Assembly (NCBI GenBank): GCA_046293395.1
Contig: JBKBOU010000003.1
Span: 496,001 to 560,000, forward strand
Direction of reading: 5' to 3'
Source of the DNA: CAYNRA01 sp046293395
GTDB taxonomy: Bacteria > Bacteroidota > Bacteroidia > Cytophagales > Spirosomataceae
DNA length: 64,000 nucleotides
Each line of letters opens with the position of its first letter. Position 1 is the stretch's first letter. The translations under genes and the position numbers were made by a program. Positions 9,501 to 17,221 of the stretch are shown here, in pieces. The notes beneath the pieces were generated by a model. That model saw only the letters and a list, made by a program, of their open reading frames with translations, ran no database searches and was not told where the DNA came from.

Positions 9501-12500
9501 TTTTAAACTCCGGAATGTCTTCATCTCTCTCATAAATAGCTAAATCTAGCTCCCGAAGTTCGTCCTCTGTGATGTATTCAAAGGTAGCTTCTTCATTATT
9601 CAAGAAGTTTTTCACTCGGTCTTCTTCCGTGATTGTCTGAGTTGTAAAGGAATAAGAAACATCATTAAAACCTTTGTGGGATAATTCTAACGTAACTTCG
9701 ATGGCATCTTTCTCCAACCAAATTTCAAAGTTACCCGTCGAATCGGTTTCTACATCTTCTAGTCCTTCACTAGAAATAGTTAATCCACCAACACCTCCAA
9801 TTTTAGAAGAATCCGTTCTAAAACCCGTCACAACACCAGCTACTAGAATAGCATCCTTTACCTCAATATCTATATGAACTGTATCTAATTTATTGAGAGG
9901 TGAACGAAAATTAAGTGTGAACTCTTTCTCCAATAGTACTTCTTTTTCAGTCTTCGATTTGTTCCGGACTGTACCTACGAGTTTTGTTCCTTTCTTTTTT
10001 AAGATTTGACTAACTCCTTCAATAGGTACATCCAGCGCCTCGTCTTCTCCTTCTAGCTCAAGCGATGTATTCAAATATTCTTTTACCTTCGTATCACCCT
10101 CTTCTACGGTTCGGTAAGTTCGGATTTTCACAATATGTTCTATGCTTTCAACACCTATGGAATCAAGAGAGAAAACGTCTTGCAGCGTCGTATTATAAAG
10201 TCTAAAGTTGTTCCGGAACCAATCTTCATTTCCCAATTCGGTAAATTCTGATTTTGTTTTTTCCCGTATTTTTTCTATTTCACTGGTCCAAAAACTGGAA
10301 CCATAGTCCTCAACGACCTCTTTAAACTCTACCTTTTCAAAGTTTTCCAATTCGATGTCTTCGACCAAATACCCATCTGCTACTACTTGTATAATTGGGT
10401 CTTTTTCTACGGATGGACTAAACTGGACAGGAAGGATAAATTCCCCTTTCTCGTTTGTCGATGTAAATGCACCGCTGCTATGTGTTAGTTTTGCTGCTTT
10501 TACGGGGTCTCCGTGCTGATCTTTAAGTACCGAGGCAATAGCCGCACCCGTAGATTGTAAATTTAGATTGACCTCTACATTAGCGAGTGGTTTAGGAATT
10601 CGGACAGCTTGCGAATAGGCGTACACGCCCGGAATCCGCGTATAAATAATTACATCATCTACGTCTTGATTGAAAAAAATCTCACTTGGCAAATACAACT
10701 CATAATTCCCGTTTTCATCCGTAAGAATTTCTTCCCAATGTACTTGAGCATAACTGCTTGGCGGATTCATTTTACCTGTGGCATCAATCGCACGAATATC
10801 TTTTGGCTCAGAAGGGACTAAGATACCCACTTCCCAATCAGATGCAGGCACTCCTCCTTCTTCTTCTCCTCTCACACGTGCTGCCACATTTCCATAAATC
10901 CGGACAAGCGGTGGCGTGTAATTCACCCGTTGAGAGATGATAGGAATTGAGTTTTCGTACGCATTTTTTTGATCAATACGAATACTTTTATATTGCGTAA
11001 CTGGATTTAAGGGAAATAATTTTTCATCTTCTCCTGGCATTTTCACGCCAATTAGAAAGTGGTCGGAAAGAAGGCTATTTCCAAAAAATTGTTGACTTTC
11101 TGCTAGTAAATCACCTACTCTCACGTACTTTTCCTTATTAAATCGAACCTCAACGTCACCTATCGAAGTGCTTTTTTCATGAGAAAGTAACTCCTTATTT
11201 GCTTCGAAAGAAGCCTTAGGTCTATACAAATAAATACTTTCAAAAAGGCTTTTTTCTACCTCCGCTCCGTCAGCCCAGATAAAATTCGGTTCTACCCGAA
11301 AGGTGTTTGTAAGTAAGGTTTGTTTTGCTAGATTCCGAACGGCACGTCCTCCCTCGTCTGGTACGGCAATTTGAGTAACAACATCTGAATAGTGAGCAGA
11401 TGGCGCTTGAATCGTAAGATAATAAAACTGACTCGATAAATTTGCTACTTTGAGGTAATCCGAGGAAAGTTCATATTTCCCCTGTTCATCTGTTTTTGCA
11501 CACGTTATCAATCTTGCTTTCGTTCTGTTAAAACGAAAATCTTCCAGTTTTTGACTTGTCACTTCCTCATTCGTTACATAAAAACATACTTCGGCTTCTT
11601 TTACGAAGAAAGTATTTCGAACTCCCGTTCGATTTATACTTTGCCCTTCACCTGCCGTATATGTACGAAAATACGCATCAACCTCCCCTTTCAAAGTGAG
11701 TAACTTTTCCTGTTGCGTCACAAACGTATCGTTATCACCTATTCTAGGTAATTCTACTGTGACGGCTTCAGATTCACGACCAAAAAGGTCAACTGCACGA
11801 ACGGTAAACGTCCAATCAGTGTAAACTTCTCCTTCTGAACGTAGCCTTTTGGTTACATTTGTTATATCTTCAAACTCTTTATTGACTTCAAACTGCTCGC
11901 GTTCGACGAGTTTCGTTCCAATTTTTTCTCCTTCACTATTGAAAACATCTTGAACAGTAGATTTAGTAACAATGTACTTGAAATGATTTTCATCTCCTTT
12001 CCATTTGTAATATGTACGATTAAAGTCAGGCGACCAAGCAATCTCTACGTCTCTAGGCGGATTCAGCTTTTGCGTTGGTTTTTCGTATAAAAACGAAAAG
12101 ATTTCAGAAAAGCCCTGATTCACAAATTCGCCTACTTTCCCCTTTGAGCCTAGCTTTCCTTTTACTTGAACACGCCATGCATATACGCCACCTTGTCTTA
12201 GAGGTGGAAACTTCGCATCATAGAGTAAATAGGGTTGTGATACTGTCGTTTTGAAAATAGGAGGTTGCGAAAGAAAAATATTCTGAATATTCCCACGGTT
12301 TGCGACAGGTAGTTCGGTTAATGTGAACTCATATTCTATTTGGTTCGAAGGTGTATGTCTTGGCAACCACTGAAAAACCACATTTTGAACTTGTGTGGCT
12401 TCAATTCCTGAGTAATTATCTGGGAGTAAAGGAAGAGGCGGGTCACTCATTTCAACCCAAGTCGGGAAAGTTTGAATATCATCTGAAATTTCAGCTCCAG

Positions 12501-12933
12501 AAAACGCATCAATGACTTTGAACGAAAATGTATAAACACCCGATGGCAAAGGATTTTGAAACAAAGCCGGACTACTTCCCCTGAGAAACTGAGGTGTAAA
12601 ATAAGAAGCCATAACATTCGCAGGAACACGCGAAACCACGCCGGAACGTAGGTCAAAAGTTAGTTGTGGCTCCTGTGAAATAACCGATAAACCAGGACCA
12701 GTCATCTGCATTTGAAGATATACCGTTCGAAATTGGAAACGAGTATCCGTCAATACCAAATCCAATTGGATCGGATTCGTGGCAGCATTCGCATACACTT
12801 CCATTTGGGTTGGTGCTGGTAAACCAACAGATGCTGTTCCTTGTACAGGATAGTTTTGAGCTATTTGCCCTATAACCGGAGACGATGACACATAGGTCAC
12901 TAAAAATAAAATAATTGCTAAAAAATTTCTCAT
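6502..12933 (-). CDS. Giant secreted protein, TANFOR-like
   Basis: The product is 2143 residues from the ATG at 12933. The longer frame opens with TTG and overlaps the upstream gene, while 12933 gives a good signal peptide ending PVIGQ. The first 250 residues resemble the domain databases call TANFOR (moderate certainty from memory). Then come fibronectin-like segments and several carboxypeptidase-regulatory-like beta modules, recognisable by DEQGKYEL, DENGNYEL, NEKGEFIL and DSTGNFEI. A highly charged Lys/Glu-rich stretch lies near residues 1300-1350, followed by a long beta-rich C-terminal half. Cysteines cluster near 1860-1910 and in the last 60 residues. No enzyme motif is visible. It sits between an outer-membrane barrel gene (16 bases upstream) and the fibronectin-like gene (31 bases downstream), which suggests an extracellular structural component exported with the barrel. 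Function unknown. Confidence 0.7.
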   Translation of the reverse strand: MRNFLAIILFLVTYVSSSPVIGQIAQNYPVQGTASVGLPAPTQMEVYANAATNPIQLDLVLTDTRFQFRTVYLQMQMTGPGLSVISQEPQLTFDLRSGVVSRVPANVMASYFTPQFLRGSSPALFQNPLPSGVYTFSFKVIDAFSGAEISDDIQTFPTWVEMSDPPLPLLPDNYSGIEATQVQNVVFQWLPRHTPSNQIEYEFTLTELPVANRGNIQNIFLSQPPIFKTTVSQPYLLYDAKFPPLRQGGVYAWRVQVKGKLGSKGKVGEFVNQGFSEIFSFLYEKPTQKLNPPRDVEIAWSPDFNRTYYKWKGDENHFKYIVTKSTVQDVFNSEGEKIGTKLVEREQFEVNKEFEDITNVTKRLRSEGEVYTDWTFTVRAVDLFGRESEAVTVELPRIGDNDTFVTQQEKLLTLKGEVDAYFRTYTAGEGQSINRTGVRNTFFVKEAEVCFYVTNEEVTSQKLEDFRFNRTKARLITCAKTDEQGKYELSSDYLKVANLSSQFYYLTIQAPSAHYSDVVTQIAVPDEGGRAVRNLAKQTLLTNTFRVEPNFIWADGAEVEKSLFESIYLYRPKASFEANKELLSHEKSTSIGDVEVRFNKEKYVRVGDLLAESQQFFGNSLLSDHFLIGVKMPGEDEKLFPLNPVTQYKSIRIDQKNAYENSIPIISQRVNYTPPLVRIYGNVAARVRGEEEGGVPASDWEVGILVPSEPKDIRAIDATGKMNPPSSYAQVHWEEILTDENGNYELYLPSEIFFNQDVDDVIIYTRIPGVYAYSQAVRIPKPLANVEVNLNLQSTGAAIASVLKDQHGDPVKAAKLTHSSGAFTSTNEKGEFILPVQFSPSVEKDPIIQVVADGYLVEDIELENFEKVEFKEVVEDYGSSFWTSEIEKIREKTKSEFTELGNEDWFRNNFRLYNTTLQDVFSLDSIGVESIEHIVKIRTYRTVEEGDTKVKEYLNTSLELEGEDEALDVPIEGVSQILKKKGTKLVGTVRNKSKTEKEVLLEKEFTLNFRSPLNKLDTVHIDIEVKDAILVAGVVTGFRTDSSKIGGVGGLTISSEGLEDVETDSTGNFEIWLEKDAIEVTLELSHKGFNDVSYSFTTQTITEEDRVKNFLNNEEATFEYITEDELRELDLAIYERDEDIPEFKKLQNFPVAISVAKKVDDNTFLITGTLNLTEDEYIYKLEKGEELTFEDIEVTQDENDEENAILVEDEVDLDQETLALKMFDFAPVESMSEHNGTMNAIKLAKLKTDDGEAYGKIGGKRLIFKPKSFLKKTPDLILQEIDLLPELPNTEDEVGFNNDITDKNKAKLLASNAKREAKDKEGKYAVEDEKKEKKEEPALKKFEETESEGEMIPVFVSGKKKLSNFQDGLQFQLKFAEDLNGVERRDIVDEDGESTGKKERMSMSLGYGFSMLIDESKKATLSKGGVEFSGNLAFPMMKLIGIEGIMPMVEKLVLSPNEELSMRELRLAQMVEEGADPYYVRLGVANSWRFEINKIQVFDDFSNAGIGGKLFTDKTNHLIVHSMAVRKANGSYYPFLDMEFPKQGFKIKSLLLKSPEEQHILLGYNFEDEAYEIDAGVRIEAGKGAGSMMKKILPLEVEKFVYNTAGKFYLAVKPGKTVQVGPVKINIRKIIVNKGGAVSWDEMLLSLRRNKEENDALNKTQNYNNANYRTLNKKRVINRDSNVEGYEFTEEGGDIELAEGEVDWAIGIAGGVQVDKLKGVDVKGDASFVFGEREGEFDIQFNSIDMVMSSTAFKAYMSVELSTSGDRVGFEGKGEVDTMTRRWGGAFKFYSLPTGIEFGIAIKASTYGLITGPVMWTSVGGGIDINTATNKYQIFFLGSATTPGTNPRVSELRNIRVEVSFDTNECGAKPVVKGSGDWYKNEELFCSANMMLDFCKTVVLANINCTKELIEGSEANIQATIYLTPGSVFVGANVKTVVLGMNANAVFALGVNAKLIGSEIPREVAAYRGELNTNYLEEGQSKLNGIYLGAALSLRKEGSGDYGVFAWSAEVVMENKAELFKSFSNKSFAVSNDFKLNVNTYARIGTSGFNLSAYGKLDIRVLIAGGYNETVGWNFNGTAGLNLEIGNNMDVSCNSFNIKMCEVDVLVADVPYPCSLDWKFCVQKMLSVRYNQKGSNSGWKYEL

Positions 12934-12949
12934 AAAGGGTTTATGTGCC

Positions 12950-14671
12950 TTAAAATTTAAAAATATACCCAATTGTAGTCGTTACTATCGTTGATGGTAG
13001 CGCTTGGTTCGGGCCTACCTCACCCCCCTGTTTGCTTGCAGGATTATTCATTAAAAGAAAAGTACCCTGTATATTTGACTTGGCAGACACTCTGTATGAA
13101 GCTGTTAATGACTCTGTGAAAATCCCTCCAGACGTATTCGTTAATAAAAGAGTACTAGATGATGAGACCTGTGCTTTTCCACCCAAAAAACCTTGTTGGA
13201 GTATCATAGTTGGGCCATGTGCCACACTTTGTTGTGCTGCAATCTTATTGTTATTCAAATTGTAACCCAGAGAAAAAGAGGTATTCGATGCCAACATATT
13301 TAGTGAATAACCACCTTGCAAATTTATCACCCTACTTGTCTGCCCTGTGCGTATGAACTCCCCTTGCTTTGATGCGCCTTCTAGTATAGAACCAGTCAAG
13401 TTTAGCATCTGAGTTGATTTCTCTGTTTGGCGTACCGAATACGTCATCGTCACATTCGTATTCCGATTTATCTGCGTGTAGTTTAATGTATCGATTGGAA
13501 TAAAACTTGATTCTCTTTTTACCTCTTGTATCAAGTCTCGAATAAAAACAAACCCTCTAAAGTTGGAATAACCTGCGTTTATATTCAGCTTTGGACTAGG
13601 CATATAGGTGACTCTTGACGAAACGACAAACCGGTTTTGGCCATTTGCCTTTGTTTCAAGCAAATCTCTTTGATTTCCTACATTACCCGAAACAGCCAGC
13701 TTATTACCCAAAAGTCGTTGCGTAAAATGTACTGTGTAATTTTCAAAATCATTTGTAAAAAAGTATCCACCAAACGTTCTGTATCCAGGATCTACTCGTT
13801 CGTAACCAACTCCCACGAGGGTTTTCCCTTTATTGAAAGGTTTTGAATATTTGGTTTTCACAGCAACTTTGGATTCAATGGGTGCGTTCGAACGAAAAAA
13901 AATACGGGCAATTCCTTCTCTCATTGGCTCACCAATTTCTAAAACACGATTCTGGGAAATAAAACTTGTAGCCACTTCTGCTTCCAACTGCCCGAATTTT
14001 GGTGAGTTGTATCCTCCTTCAAAACTTAAAACCCAATTTTTCTGTGGAATAGTTTGTAGCCCTTCTTGCCTTTCCGGTGTTACACTCATCGGATTATCTG
14101 CCGCATGAAATACAGACATGCCTACGTGGTACTTCCCCGGTTTATATACTACCTTAGCTCCAACCCCATTTCTACTAAATGTAGAATCATTTGTACTTCG
14201 AATCAACTTTCCAGCCATCAGACTTATTTGCCAATTTGATGGACTTAACTCCAGCCCACCTCCTTGAAATTGATGTCCATTCAACGTGTAAGGAGAAAAA
14301 GTTAAGGATGACGTACCCGCATGTGCCGTCGCCCATTTGTACCGTGGGCTAATCGAAAACTGATTGAAAGAAAATGGCTGGCTGTAATTGAATTTCCGAT
14401 TGGAGTAATTTAGGTTAAGTGGTATGCTCAACAATCCTAAAAAATCAAACTGAACCGTTCCATTCACAAAATAGCTTAACTTATTTGTAGCAACCGGAAC
14501 ATAACTATTATACAAAGTATTGACATTTAACCCGCCTGTCACCTTCAAAATTTTTTTATTCTTGAGGTTCGTAAAATCAATAGACTGTGCATACCCAGAA
14601 GACGAAGTGAACAGTAATGCACACACGCCAAAAAGCAAGTACAACATGTACCTAAAGTAAATTTTTATCAT
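12950..14671 (-). CDS. Outer-membrane beta-barrel protein, unknown function
   Basis: The 573-residue product has a signal peptide ending SGYAQ at residue 29. Alternating hydrophobic and polar strands rich in Tyr, Phe, Gly, Ser and Asn run through the chain, which ends IGYIFKF with a terminal Phe, as outer-membrane barrels usually do. No plug domain or TonB box is seen, so it is not a TonB-dependent receptor. It is the first gene of the minus-strand run that continues with the giant TANFOR-like protein, the fibronectin-like protein, the PKD lipoprotein and the SprB-repeat protein. A role as membrane anchor or export partner for these is inferred from position alone. The ATG at 14671 is the natural start. 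Confidence 0.7.
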   Translation of the reverse strand: MIKIYFRYMLYLLFGVCALLFTSSSGYAQSIDFTNLKNKKILKVTGGLNVNTLYNSYVPVATNKLSYFVNGTVQFDFLGLLSIPLNLNYSNRKFNYSQPFSFNQFSISPRYKWATAHAGTSSLTFSPYTLNGHQFQGGGLELSPSNWQISLMAGKLIRSTNDSTFSRNGVGAKVVYKPGKYHVGMSVFHAADNPMSVTPERQEGLQTIPQKNWVLSFEGGYNSPKFGQLEAEVATSFISQNRVLEIGEPMREGIARIFFRSNAPIESKVAVKTKYSKPFNKGKTLVGVGYERVDPGYRTFGGYFFTNDFENYTVHFTQRLLGNKLAVSGNVGNQRDLLETKANGQNRFVVSSRVTYMPSPKLNINAGYSNFRGFVFIRDLIQEVKRESSFIPIDTLNYTQINRNTNVTMTYSVRQTEKSTQMLNLTGSILEGASKQGEFIRTGQTSRVINLQGGYSLNMLASNTSFSLGYNLNNNKIAAQQSVAHGPTMILQQGFLGGKAQVSSSSTLLLTNTSGGIFTESLTASYRVSAKSNIQGTFLLMNNPASKQGGEVGPNQALPSTIVTTTIGYIFKF

Positions 14672-15210
14672 TTAGTACTGATTGAGATGTATTTTAATAG
14701 GACAAATTTTTACACAAATATCAATGTAATTAGCTGCCTCAGTGATAGCTACAAAACCAACTGAAAAAATCAAGACGTTCTCTATTTGTAAGCTCTCAAG
14801 ATTTTACGATTTACATTGTACGCATGCATAGTATGTTTTTGGTTAAAAAGGAACAATTTGTACGTTGCAAAATAACCATCTTTAAAATCACCAAAAAATA
14901 CCTGATACCAGGTATTTTTTGCCCTTTTTTGAAAATATATTTGTATTATTTTGTATTTTATTTGAATTATTTCAAGAAACTATCTATTTCGACAAAACTA
15001 TATCTTCAAGACTAAGAAACTATACATCAAATACAAACTAAATCTAAAGCAGTAGAAAACAAGAAACTGTCTGAGGAGAAATCTAAAAAACAATGAATGG
15101 CAAAGAGAAAGAATTGTACATATAATAACCAAATCTATCCGAATAGGTACAAGCTATTTTGGGTGATGATTGCAAGTGTACATACTAAAAATAAATCACT
15201 GATGAATGAA
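14672..15210. other. Non-coding gap between surface operon and GMC gene
   Basis: About 540 A+T-rich bases with no credible gene on either strand; the longest open frame (63 codons at 14824) looks like chance. The gap should hold the promoter of the 14671 operon, but I see no full TTTG/TAnnTTTG pair. It contains a perfect 12-bp hairpin at 14893-14920, listed separately, and ends at the terminator of the GMC gene. Confidence 0.6.
14893..14920. repeat. Perfect hairpin with TACCTG/CAGGTA stem
   Basis: A 12-bp perfect stem (14893-14904 and 14909-14920) with a 4-base loop ATAC. The upper ten base pairs, AAAATACCTG and its complement, are the same as in the hairpin at 38052-38085. The arms end in A and T runs, so it could terminate transcription in either direction, yet it is not next to a gene end: the GMC gene ends 350 bases away and has its own terminator. 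Confidence 0.8.
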
Positions 15211-15248
15211 CAAAAAAGAGCAAGAAGTTTTTTCCTCTTGCTCTTTTG
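15211..15248 (-). terminator. Terminator of the GMC oxidoreductase gene
   Basis: A 12-bp perfect stem (15214-15225 with 15236-15247, sequence AAAAGAGCAAGA and complement) and a 10-base loop, starting 23 bases after the stop at 15271. The A run on the plus strand gives U residues after the hairpin in the minus-strand transcript. Confidence 0.8.
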
Positions 15249-15270
15249 ATAGGTTATTTTTAAAGTTTCT

Positions 15271-16953
15271 TTAACGCAACTCGCGAACAGCAAAATCTAC
15301 TGCCCGCGCCGCCAATGCCATATACGTAAGTGACGGATTTACGCACGAAGAAGATGTCATACAAGCACCATCCGTGACAAATACATTCGGCACTCCCCAT
15401 ACTTGATTGTGCTTGTTCAAAACGGATGTTTCCGGCGAATGTCCCATGCGTGCCGTGCCCATCTCATGAATACAACGCCCAAATCCACGGATTTCATCGT
15501 ACCCGTGAATATCCTTAAAACCCGCTTTTTCTAAAAATTCGACAGCATCGTTTTTCATATCCGCACGCATTTTTGCTTCGTTCTCTTGGTAATCCGCAGA
15601 AATAACCAACAACGGTATCCCCCAACTGTCTTTTTCCGTAGGATGCAAATACACTCGGTTGTTTTCGTAGGGAAGCGTTTCCGCAAAAGCAGATAAATCG
15701 ACAGTCCAAGGACCAAACGTTTGATGCGCTTTCTTCAAATCTATTCCAAAAGTGGCTTCATCTGGAACTTGTGCCACGCGTTTGGAATTTCCCTCGTATC
15801 CAAATCCCCGTAAATAATCCCGTTTATCCTTACCGATATTTCTGTATCTAGGGATATAAAAACCATTGGGACGCCGCCCGTACTGCACAACGTCTGCATG
15901 GTTCTCTGTTGTGGCTTTCGCTCCCGCACCGAAGTGGTGGTCCATCAAATAATGTCCCAAAACACCACTGTCATTTCCGAGCCCATTCGGAAAACGTTTA
16001 GACTTTGAGTTCAAGAGAATTTGCGTTGTTCCGAGGGTCGAAGCATTCAAGAAAATAAGGTCTGCTTCTATTGTTCTTTCTTCTTTTGTTTCTGCATCGA
16101 CAATGGACACGCCAACCGCTTTTTGTTTTTGGTCATCATAGATTACTTCTTTTACAACGGCATGCGTTAGAATAGTTAAGTGATTCGTCTTTTTAGCTGC
16201 CGGAATTGTCGCCGATTGTGAACTAAAATATGCACCATACGGGCAACCGCGGCTACACATATTTCGGTATTGGCACGAGGCTCTTCCTAGTGCCAATTGT
16301 TCTTCTGTTGGCGCTGTCAAATGTGCTTGACGTGCCGGAATAAGCCGTGCTTCCGGGTGTATCTTGTCTATTTTCTTTTGTAAATCCAGCTCTACACAAG
16401 TCAAAGGCATGGGTGGCTGAAAAATACCATCGGGTAAATGAGGGATTCCTTCCTGGCTACCTGCTACGCCAATAAAGCGCTCTACTCGGTCATACCAAGG
16501 GGCTAAGTCGTTATACCGAATGGGCCAGTCAATCGCAATACCTTCCTTTTTATTGGCTTCAAAGTCAAGTTCAGACATACGCAGGGCAATGCGTCCCCAA
16601 GTAATGGACTTTCCACCCAGTTGGTATCCTCTAATCCAATCAAAACGTTGTTCTTCTTGGTAAGGATGGAATTTATCTTTGGTAAAAAAATGAGCCGTAT
16701 ATTCATTCACTTTATTATATACACGCGATGTAATGGGGTAATCTTCGAGTAATTTTAAGGGAGCAGCTCCTCGATGTGGGAGCTCCCAAGGCGGGGTTAG
16801 TGCGGTCGTATAATCGGTGATGTGTTCTACTGGCCGCCCTCGTTCAATGAGCAAGACACGCAACCCTTTTGTGCATAATTCCATGGCGGCATATCCTCCT
16901 GAAACGCCGGAGCCTACGACAATGGCATCATATTGATTTGATTTGACAGACAT
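15271..16953 (-). CDS. GMC family FAD-dependent oxidoreductase
   Basis: The 560-residue product carries the FAD-binding Rossmann motif VGSGVSGG at residues 13-20 and a C-terminal GMC block with HEMGTARMG and NVFVTDGACMTSSSCVNP, where the proton-abstracting His and the partner Asn are expected. The family oxidises alcohol groups of sugars or other small molecules using FAD. This one resembles the large subunits often annotated as gluconate 2-dehydrogenase-like in Bacteroidota, but the usual small subunit-3 gene is not adjacent. No signal peptide is visible, so it is cytoplasmic or exported with a partner. It is a single-gene unit ended by the hairpin at 15211-15248. Substrate unknown. Confidence 0.88.
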   Translation of the reverse strand: MSVKSNQYDAIVVGSGVSGGYAAMELCTKGLRVLLIERGRPVEHITDYTTALTPPWELPHRGAAPLKLLEDYPITSRVYNKVNEYTAHFFTKDKFHPYQEEQRFDWIRGYQLGGKSITWGRIALRMSELDFEANKKEGIAIDWPIRYNDLAPWYDRVERFIGVAGSQEGIPHLPDGIFQPPMPLTCVELDLQKKIDKIHPEARLIPARQAHLTAPTEEQLALGRASCQYRNMCSRGCPYGAYFSSQSATIPAAKKTNHLTILTHAVVKEVIYDDQKQKAVGVSIVDAETKEERTIEADLIFLNASTLGTTQILLNSKSKRFPNGLGNDSGVLGHYLMDHHFGAGAKATTENHADVVQYGRRPNGFYIPRYRNIGKDKRDYLRGFGYEGNSKRVAQVPDEATFGIDLKKAHQTFGPWTVDLSAFAETLPYENNRVYLHPTEKDSWGIPLLVISADYQENEAKMRADMKNDAVEFLEKAGFKDIHGYDEIRGFGRCIHEMGTARMGHSPETSVLNKHNQVWGVPNVFVTDGACMTSSSCVNPSLTYMALAARAVDFAVRELR

Positions 16954-17221
16954 ATTTTGCGAGGTAATGAGATGAATATACGACCAATTTCAGAAAGAAT
17001 ACGACAAAACAACAAATGTATATTTTCTTGATTAATTAACTATTTATTAATCAGGTAAATATAGAAATTCAGTGTAAAAAAACGAGTAAAATATTGTTTA
17101 AATATTTTTATAAAAATTTGCATTAAAATAATATTAAGAAAATTTAAAAAACAATATATTTACCATTGCTTACAAAAGCACACTTGTATTTCTATTCTAC
17201 CACCTAATCATTTACCAGTAT

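Noticed and set aside
17094..17120. Promoter for susC (TTG then AAAATTTG)
   Set aside because: The -7 part lacks the required TA start and the spacing is short; too weak to list.
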